The notes under the pieces were generated by a model that saw nothing but the letters and a program-made list of their open reading frames with translations, did no database searches and was not told the DNA's origin. From contig JALSPY010000107.1 of NCBI GenBank assembly GCA_026985705.1, positions 1-12,383 on the forward strand: a DNA stretch of 12,383 nt. The letters are read 5' to 3'. The stretch is from Hydrogenothermaceae bacterium (lineage in GTDB: Bacteria; Aquificota; Aquificia; Aquificales; Hydrogenothermaceae). The position numbers and the translations under genes are program-made. Each line of letters starts with the position of its first letter. The first letter of the stretch is position 1. This document shows positions 7,980-12,383 of this stretch, piece by piece.

Positions 7980-8075
7980 ATGGAACCTTGGATACCATTT
8001 ATTATTATATTAATAGCATCGGCAATAACAGGGGCTATTGCTTTTTTTGCAGGAGCATTAAAAAAGGAAGAATAA
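7980..8075 (+). CDS. 31-residue single-helix membrane microprotein, unknown function
   Basis: I do not recognise this gene, but the expression signals are strong: a good promoter at 7918-7945, GGGAGG at 7966-7971 with 8-base spacing, an ATG start, and a stop that touches the TTG start of the next gene. The 31 residues begin MEPWIPF, run through one hydrophobic helix (about 5-27) and end in KKEE, so the expected topology is N-terminus outside, C-terminus inside. Small residues Ser14, Gly18, Ala21 and Gly25 fall on one helix face, a pattern common in packed membrane helices. It could be a partner of the downstream transporter-like protein or a small subunit of a membrane complex such as an oxidase (compare CcoQ or CydX, which it does not match in sequence). 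No homology could be tested here. Confidence 0.68.
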   Translation: MEPWIPFIIILIASAITGAIAFFAGALKKEE

Positions 8076-9140
8076 TTGGAGTATTTTAAACAGAGTAAGA
8101 TAGGAGATATATTTTTCTTTTCCTTCCTTCTACTGTCTCTATTTTTTGGCTATCTGATTTTTGAACCGTTCATTAAAATTATCATAATATCAATATTAAT
8201 AACTGTTATCCTCTATCCTCTAAAGGAAAGATTAAATAAATATATAAAGAATGACTTATTAGTATCTTTAATATGCACCGTTATAGTTTTTATATTTATA
8301 ATAGTTCCATCGTTAATACTTATATTATTTATAACAAATCAAACTTTATATTTATATCCTAAATTTATATCATTAATATCACAGGAAAACCTTATAGAAT
8401 ATATTATTCAAAATCTTCCATTTTCAGAAAAACTGACTAGTTATATTGGAGATATTGATACTAGCTTAACCGTTCAATTAGAAGAAATCATTAAAAGTTA
8501 TGCACACACAATTTTTGAGTTTATTTTAGAGCAAAGTAAAACTATACTTTTAAACATAGCCTTTGTCCTTGTCGGAATATTCTTTATGCTCCTTTTAATA
8601 TTTTTCCTATTTAAAGATGGAAAAAGTTTTTATAATAGGATTTATAAATTGGTTCCTTTATCTGATAAAGATAAAAACTTTATAGTCTATAAAACATATC
8701 AAGCTATACAGGGAGTAGTATTAGGTTCTGTTCTTACAGCTATAGCTCAAGCTATACTTGGATTTATAGCTTACTTCTTTGCTGGAATAGAATTCAGTAT
8801 ATTCTGGGCATTTTTAACATTTATAGCATCATTTATTCCTATAGGTGGTGCTTCTTTGGTATGGGTTCCTTTGGCAATATATATATTTCTAACAGGCTCA
8901 TTGGTAAAAGGAATAGTATTTACCATATGGGGAGTGGCTGTTATATCAATGGTTGATAATTTTATAAAACCTTGGGTTATAGGTGATAAAACAGATATTC
9001 ATCCTATAGTGTTGTTCTTTGCTATTCTCGGTGGATTAAATTTATTTGGATTTTTAGGTATATTTTTAGCTCCAATAATAATAGTTCTAGTAGATAATCT
9101 TTTAAAACTATATCAAGAAAGATATCATATATCAGAGTAA
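8076..9140 (+). CDS. AI-2E / PerM family membrane transporter-like protein
   Basis: Polytopic inner-membrane protein of the AI-2E exporter family (PerM/YdiK/TqsA-like); members have been linked to signal export or ion/proton antiport, so the substrate cannot be given. The 354 residues match the family length. There is an N-terminal hydrophobic block (about 12-47 and 61-88), a soluble stretch (90-150), then helices from about 156 on. C-terminal hallmarks are FIPIGGASLVWVP (253-265), DNFIKPWVIG (294-303), HP at 309-310 and GGLNLFGFLGIFLAP (319-333). The start is TTG 8076, directly after the microprotein TAA; AAGGA at 8064-8068, inside the microprotein gene, gives a 7-base spacing, so the two are probably translationally coupled. 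No hairpin terminator is seen in the 178 bases that follow. Confidence 0.92.
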   Translation: MEYFKQSKIGDIFFFSFLLLSLFFGYLIFEPFIKIIIISILITVILYPLKERLNKYIKNDLLVSLICTVIVFIFIIVPSLILILFITNQTLYLYPKFISLISQENLIEYIIQNLPFSEKLTSYIGDIDTSLTVQLEEIIKSYAHTIFEFILEQSKTILLNIAFVLVGIFFMLLLIFFLFKDGKSFYNRIYKLVPLSDKDKNFIVYKTYQAIQGVVLGSVLTAIAQAILGFIAYFFAGIEFSIFWAFLTFIASFIPIGGASLVWVPLAIYIFLTGSLVKGIVFTIWGVAVISMVDNFIKPWVIGDKTDIHPIVLFFAILGGLNLFGFLGIFLAPIIIVLVDNLLKLYQERYHISE

Positions 9141-9175
9141 GTATAAAAAATCTATGATTTAGAATATATTTATAC
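9141..9175 (+). repeat. Short A+T-rich inverted repeats after the AI-2E gene
   Basis: GTATAAA (9141-9147) is repeated inverted as TTTATAC (9169-9175), and nested inside is AAATC-TAT-GATTT (9148-9160). No T-tract follows, so it is not a convincing intrinsic terminator. It might fold weakly in RNA or bind a regulator; it could also be chance in DNA this rich in A and T. Confidence 0.3.
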
Positions 9176-9219
9176 TTGAAAATAGATAAAAAAATAATTA
9201 AAAATTTATATTAAAGGAA

Positions 9220-9302
9220 ACTATAGATTTTTAAAACATCATTATTGAAGTTTAGTTAATATGTATATTAAGATTTTTGAGTAAAATAAAAAAATCTATA
9301 GT
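9220..9302 (+). repeat. 13-base inverted repeat in the leader of the cytochrome operon
   Basis: ACTATAGATTTTT (9220-9232) is perfectly inverted at AAAAATCTATAGT (9290-9302), with 57 bases between. The second arm ends immediately before the ribosome site AAAGGAGG (9303-9310) of the dihaem cytochrome. A third, partial copy, AAAAATCTAT at 9146-9155, could pair with ten bases of the first arm instead, so alternative stems are possible. No convincing promoter is visible in 9141-9318; the best is TTGAAG (9245-9250) with TATTAA (9266-9271) at a short 15-base spacing. Confidence 0.45.
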
Positions 9303-9310
9303 AAAGGAGG
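9303..9310 (+). promoter_or_regulatory. Ribosome binding site that fixes the dihaem cytochrome start
   Basis: AAAGGAGG lies 8 bases before ATG 9319. An in-frame TTG at 9277 would add 14 residues but has no ribosome site and would put this sequence inside the gene, so 9319 is the start. Confidence 0.85.
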
Positions 9311-9318
9311 TCATTTCT

Positions 9319-10095
9319 ATGGGACAAAATACAGCTATCAGGTGGATCTTATTCTTCTTCTTCCCAGCATTGTTCGTCTATGGATTACTTCACATTTACT
9401 CCTCAAAACCAGCACAAGCTAAAAAAGAGGCTGACTTGACACCACAGGAAGAAGCAGGTAGGAAGGTTTTTAACAAATTCTGTGTAGGTTGTCATGGTCC
9501 AAATGGTGATGGTCAGACAGAGGCAGCAAAGTTCTTTAAAGACAAACCACCAAACTTCCATACTGCAGTATTCAGATGGAAATCTACACCTGAAGGATGT
9601 TTACCTACAGATGAAGACTTTATGAGAATTTTAACTTGGGGCTTACCTCAAACACCAATGCCATCTTTTAAGTTAATGCCTGAAGTCCAAAAGAAAGCAG
9701 TAATAGCCTACATTAAACATTTTGCAAAGGATAAGTGGGAAAAAGGACAACCTGACCCTGAAAAATGCCAATCTGTTTATAAAACAATCAAAAGACCTGC
9801 GAACTTTGGCTCACCTGAGATGATTGAAAGAGGAAAAAATCTATTTGCTCAAAACTGTACTGCTTGCCATGGTGAAAAAGGGGAAGGAGATGGTCCACTT
9901 GCATCAACCTTACCAGTTCCACCAACAGATTTAACTTATCCAGTTAGAGCAGCAGGTCCAAAACCTGAAGATACATTTAGAGTTTTAACAGTTGGATTAG
10001 AAGGCTCACCTATGCCATCATTTGCATATCTTCCTGAAGAGGACAGATGGGCGTTAGTTTCTTACATTGCATATCTAATGAATAAAAACAAATAA
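9319..10095 (+). CDS. Dihaem c-type cytochrome, CcoP-like, first gene of the cbb3 oxidase cluster
   Basis: Exported electron-transfer protein, 258 residues. An N-terminal hydrophobic segment (about 9-27) is followed by KPAQA at 30-34, so it is either a membrane anchor like that of CcoP or a signal peptide cut after Ala34. Two class I cytochrome domains are tandem copies of one unit. Domain 1 has CVGCH (Cys55, Cys58, His59) with Met114 in TPMPSF. Domain 2 has CTACH (Cys180, Cys183, His184) with Met232 in SPMPSF. Two further cysteines, Cys94 and Cys150, could form a disulfide in the periplasm. Only 17 bases separate it from ccoN, so the two are co-transcribed and it probably delivers electrons to, or is a subunit of, the oxidase. 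Position before ccoN is unlike the usual ccoNO(Q)P order. Phe codons are 9 TTC and 9 TTT, unlike the TTT-dominated upstream genes, which suggests high expression. Confidence 0.92.
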   Translation: MGQNTAIRWILFFFFPALFVYGLLHIYSSKPAQAKKEADLTPQEEAGRKVFNKFCVGCHGPNGDGQTEAAKFFKDKPPNFHTAVFRWKSTPEGCLPTDEDFMRILTWGLPQTPMPSFKLMPEVQKKAVIAYIKHFAKDKWEKGQPDPEKCQSVYKTIKRPANFGSPEMIERGKNLFAQNCTACHGEKGEGDGPLASTLPVPPTDLTYPVRAAGPKPEDTFRVLTVGLEGSPMPSFAYLPEEDRWALVSYIAYLMNKNK

Positions 10096-10096
10096 T

Positions 10097-10105
10097 AAAG
10101 GAGGG
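10097..10105 (+). promoter_or_regulatory. Ribosome binding site that fixes the ccoN start
   Basis: AAAGGAGGG ends 7 bases before ATG 10113. The in-frame TTG at 10107 is only one base from this site and is therefore rejected as the start. The site begins one base after the stop codon of the dihaem cytochrome. Confidence 0.85.
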
Positions 10106-10112
10106 TTTGAAA

Positions 10113-11507
10113 ATGGCATCCAACAGCCAAGAGCTTCAAAACCTTGTTAACTATGGGCTAGTTAAAGCCCATGTTGCAATGGGTCTTATCTTCTTCATAA
10201 TTGTAGCAACAATGGGATTTCTTTACTCTTTACAATTAGATGGTATCTATCCTTTCACCGGAATTGAGTTTTTATCTCCAGGAAGAATTAGAATGATACA
10301 CACAGCAGGAGCTGCTTATGGTTTCTTAGTCAACATGTTTACAGGTCTATTATATTGGGCGGTTCCAAGGTTTACTGGTTATAGAATTTTAAGTGATAAA
10401 CTTGGATGGTTTATGTTCTTTGCATTACAGGCAGCAGTTTTAATAACTGTTATAGGTGTTTTATTCTTAGGAATGGCTGACAATGTTGAGTGGGGAGAAA
10501 CACCTTGGTGGTTAGACCCAATAATAGTTTTCTGGTTATTACTACATCTAATGCAATTTGGAGCACCTTTATTTAAAGCTTCTCAAAGGGGACCTTTATA
10601 TGTTTCAGGTTGGTATATATCAGCAATGTTAATATGGACACCTCTCGTTGTTTTCATGGGAAATATGATACCTAGATTTTGGGCTGTAGGTTCTGGAGCA
10701 GGTGCAGTTCAATCAACATTTATCCACGACCTAGTTGGATTATATGTTACTCCAGTAGCTTGGGGATTAATGTATTACTTTGTTCCAGTTATAATGAAAA
10801 AACCAATGTGGTCTCACGGATTATCCTTATTAGGTTTCTGGGGATTAGCATTCTTCTATCCAATGAATGGAGTTCACCACTTCTTATGGTCACCAATCCC
10901 AATGTTTGCTCAATACTCAGCGGTTTTTGCAACAGTTGCAGTTGAGTTTGCAGTTACTTCAGTTTTAATTAACTTTATGATGACTTTAAGAGGTTCAGCA
11001 GAACAGCTCAAATACAATGTTCCATTAAGATATATGTATACAGGAGCTATCTTCTACTGGATTACTTGTTTCCAATGTGCATTCCACGTTACTTTAACAT
11101 TCCAAAAGGTTATCCACTTCACAGACTGGGTCACTGGGCACGCACACCTAATAATGTTTGGTACATTTGGTCTATGGGTTCTAGGAATGGCTGAATATAT
11201 CTGGCCTAAACTATTTAGAAAAGAAACAATGTATTCTAAAGGATTATCTGAAGGTGCATACTGGTTATTAATGATAGGTGTTTTAGCTATGTTCTTTGAC
11301 TTAACTGCTGCTGGGCTTGTTCAAGGATTTGACTGGATAGGATTAAACCCTTGGATTGATAGTGTTAACTTCTCTAAACCATTCTGGTACTTCAGAAGTG
11401 TAGCTGGAATAATGATGATAACAGGTCTATTAATGTATGCTCTTAACTTCTGGAAAACAGCAACTGCTAAAACTGGACTTTCTGCAGAGCTCAGAGCTGA
11501 AACTTAA
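10113..11507 (+). CDS. ccoN: cbb3-type cytochrome c oxidase subunit I (CcoN)
   Basis: Catalytic membrane subunit of a C-family haem-copper oxygen reductase: reduces O2 to water and pumps protons, typically with high oxygen affinity. The 464 residues form about twelve hydrophobic helices. Ligands by motif: His63 (RMIHTAG) and His345 for low-spin haem b, His343 (GHAHL) for haem b3, and His205 (TFIHD) with His255-His256 (GVHHF) for CuB. Tyr249, six residues before His255, occupies the place of the helix-VII tyrosine that is cross-linked to a CuB histidine in this family; NorB-type nitric oxide reductases lack it. The acidic pair Glu126-Glu129 matches the EYAE calcium site of proteobacterial CcoN, recalled from memory. 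Gln321 stands where those proteins have Glu in TFEGP. The gap to ccoO (70 bases) holds a terminator. Confidence 0.96.
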   Translation: MASNSQELQNLVNYGLVKAHVAMGLIFFIIVATMGFLYSLQLDGIYPFTGIEFLSPGRIRMIHTAGAAYGFLVNMFTGLLYWAVPRFTGYRILSDKLGWFMFFALQAAVLITVIGVLFLGMADNVEWGETPWWLDPIIVFWLLLHLMQFGAPLFKASQRGPLYVSGWYISAMLIWTPLVVFMGNMIPRFWAVGSGAGAVQSTFIHDLVGLYVTPVAWGLMYYFVPVIMKKPMWSHGLSLLGFWGLAFFYPMNGVHHFLWSPIPMFAQYSAVFATVAVEFAVTSVLINFMMTLRGSAEQLKYNVPLRYMYTGAIFYWITCFQCAFHVTLTFQKVIHFTDWVTGHAHLIMFGTFGLWVLGMAEYIWPKLFRKETMYSKGLSEGAYWLLMIGVLAMFFDLTAAGLVQGFDWIGLNPWIDSVNFSKPFWYFRSVAGIMMITGLLMYALNFWKTATAKTGLSAELRAET

Positions 11508-11521
11508 TTCTCTAAAAATAT

Positions 11522-11543
11522 AGGGGCTTTTGCCCCTTTTTTT
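11522..11543 (+). terminator. Intrinsic terminator between ccoN and ccoO
   Basis: AGGGGC (11522-11527), loop TTTT, GCCCCT (11532-11537) and an unbroken run of T to 11543 make a textbook Rho-independent terminator, 15 bases after the ccoN stop. The 34 bases left before the ccoO start have room only for its ribosome site and no recognisable promoter, so ccoO is probably reached by read-through, which would lower its transcript relative to ccoN. Confidence 0.85.
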
Positions 11544-11577
11544 AAAAGAATAAAAGGAAGATGGAGGTAAATAAATA

Positions 11578-12363
11578 ATGGGAAAGATGGAAAGGTTCTC
11601 CTTTGTGGCACTTGTGGCGGGGATACTGTTCTTCCTATTTGCAGACTTTATTTCTTGGGCATTACCAATGTTCGTTCTAAAGGATATACCAAAGAAATCA
11701 GTTGAAGATTTAGCAGCTGAAGCTATATCTAGAAACTCTACAGCTTGGTCAGATTTTAAAAAATTAGCTAGATACTATCCAGAAACATTCAAAAAATTAT
11801 GTCAATATGAAGAAGCATTTAGTGGTGCAAAAAAAATTCCAGAAAATGAATGTAAACCGAATGGAAAAACTTTAGCAAAGGCATTAAGAATTGGTCATAG
11901 ATGGTATGTAGCGGAAGGATGTTGGAACTGTCATTCACAAATGATAAGACCTGTTTCTAATGAAACTTTAAGATTTGGAATACCGGGAGTATCTAACACA
12001 GTATCTTACCCTTCTGAATACAACAACGAATTACAGGCACCTGTATTATGGGGAACAAAAAGAATTGGTCCAGATTTAATAAGAGAGGCTGCTGTTCATA
12101 ATGTAGGTTGGCAGGTTGCTCATTTATACAATCCAATCTATACTTCACCAGGTTCAAATATGCCACCTTATCCTTGGTATTTCACAAAAGACAGCAAGGG
12201 TAATATAGTTCCTAACGAAAGAGGTTTTGGATTATTAACTTATATAATGTGGTTAGGCTCTTGGGAAGTGAAACCACCTAAAGATTTTAGAATTAACATT
12301 AAAGCTTCTAACTCTGCTAAAGTTGAAGAAAATGGTAATAAAAACTTAGCTGAAGCTAAATAA
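11578..12363 (+). CDS. ccoO: cbb3-type cytochrome c oxidase subunit II (CcoO), monohaem cytochrome c
   Basis: Membrane-anchored cytochrome c subunit that passes electrons to CcoN. The 261 residues start with one helix (about 7-33) and carry one haem site in EGCWNCHSQMIRP (Cys115, Cys118, His119). RIGPDL (162-167), AHLYNP (181-186) and the axial Met195 in SNMPPYPW follow. These are CcoO hallmarks. Between the helix and the haem domain lie about 60 residues (40-100) that I do not recall from proteobacterial CcoO, including Cys75 and Cys92, possibly a periplasmic disulfide. The C-terminal ~20 residues are polar and look disordered. ATG 11578 has GGAGG at 11563-11567 with 10-base spacing; the ATG three codons later is too far from it. 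Separated from ccoN by a strong terminator hairpin. No ccoQ or ccoP follows within the 20 bases left. Confidence 0.95.
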   Translation: MGKMERFSFVALVAGILFFLFADFISWALPMFVLKDIPKKSVEDLAAEAISRNSTAWSDFKKLARYYPETFKKLCQYEEAFSGAKKIPENECKPNGKTLAKALRIGHRWYVAEGCWNCHSQMIRPVSNETLRFGIPGVSNTVSYPSEYNNELQAPVLWGTKRIGPDLIREAAVHNVGWQVAHLYNPIYTSPGSNMPPYPWYFTKDSKGNIVPNERGFGLLTYIMWLGSWEVKPPKDFRINIKASNSAKVEENGNKNLAEAK

Positions 12364-12373
12364 AAAGGTTTTT

Positions 12374-12383
12374 GGGGTTTTCC
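12374..12383 (+). terminator. Possible terminator hairpin cut by the window edge
   Basis: Eleven bases after the ccoO stop, GGGG (12374-12377), TTTT and CC run into the window end. The pattern looks like the first half of a GGGG-TTTT-CCCC stem, similar to the terminator after ccoN. The second arm and T-tract are outside the window, so this is a guess. Confidence 0.3.

Noticed and set aside
9146..9302. AAAAATCTAT as a special repeated element of non-coding gaps
   Set aside because: The same or nearly the same string also occurs inside coding sequence, for example near 2441-2450 in mrcA and 9836-9845 in the dihaem gene, so its recurrence alone means little. Only the long perfect inverted pair was kept.
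9277..9318. Upstream TTG start for the dihaem cytochrome
   Set aside because: It would place a perfect AAAGGAGG inside the gene and add a basic extension before the hydrophobic segment; ATG 9319 has ideal spacing.
10679..10945. Plus-strand open frame of 88 codons inside ccoN
   Set aside because: It is fully contained in ccoN in another frame, over the region coding CuB ligands His205, His255 and His256; it has no ribosome site or recognisable domain.
10113..11507. NorB-type nitric oxide reductase as an alternative for CcoN
   Set aside because: Tyr249 is at the cross-link position six residues before the CuB His pair and a CcoO gene follows; NorB lacks that tyrosine and pairs with NorC.
1..12383. 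CRISPR array, transposon, prophage, tRNA or rRNA
   Set aside because: Reading both strands I found no spaced direct repeats, no transposase or integrase motifs, no terminal repeats, and no tRNA-like or rRNA-like stretches; gaps are all under 200 bases.

Overview
The window is A+T-rich bacterial DNA (about one third G+C by eye) carrying ordinary chromosomal genes packed mostly on the + strand. The penicillin-binding protein resembles, from memory, the well-studied Aquifex aeolicus PBP1A. Together with the low G+C, the microaerobic cbb3-type oxidase and the PyrK protein, this suggests a member of the Aquificota, most likely Hydrogenothermaceae (Sulfurihydrogenibium-like). That assignment is inference; no ribosomal RNA is present to confirm it.

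Layout. Positions 1-1162 hold the C-terminal ~60% of dxs (isoprenoid precursor synthesis), which meets pyrK (minus strand, 1159-1944) tail to tail with a 4-base overlap. A compact divergent promoter region (1945-2041) separates pyrK from a + strand run of envelope and housekeeping genes: a class A penicillin-binding protein (2042-4423), a small COG2229-type GTPase (4459-4992), a bifunctional GDP-mannose pyrophosphorylase/phosphomannose isomerase (5057-6508), and the ribosomal protein S12 methylthiotransferase rimO (6588-7904). A good sigma-70-type promoter at 7918-7945 then drives a 31-codon, single-helix membrane microprotein (7980-8075) whose stop codon abuts the start of an AI-2E/PerM family membrane protein (8076-9140).

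The last third is a respiratory module: a membrane-anchored or secreted dihaem cytochrome c resembling CcoP (9319-10095), ccoN (10113-11507) and ccoO (11578-12363). Together they can make a cbb3-type (C-family) haem-copper oxygen reductase: CcoN is the catalytic subunit with its haem and CuB ligands and cross-link tyrosine intact, CcoO is the monohaem cytochrome subunit, and the dihaem protein probably fills the CcoP role even though it is encoded first. A textbook intrinsic terminator lies between ccoN and ccoO, and a second G4-TTTT-C hairpin starts right at the window edge after ccoO.

There is no mobile element, CRISPR array, rRNA or tRNA visible, and I see no clearly new multi-gene system. 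The most interesting items are the reordered cbb3 operon with its internal terminator and cysteine-pair insertions, the membrane microprotein, the inverted-repeat leader before the oxidase operon, and the orphan GTPase between envelope genes.
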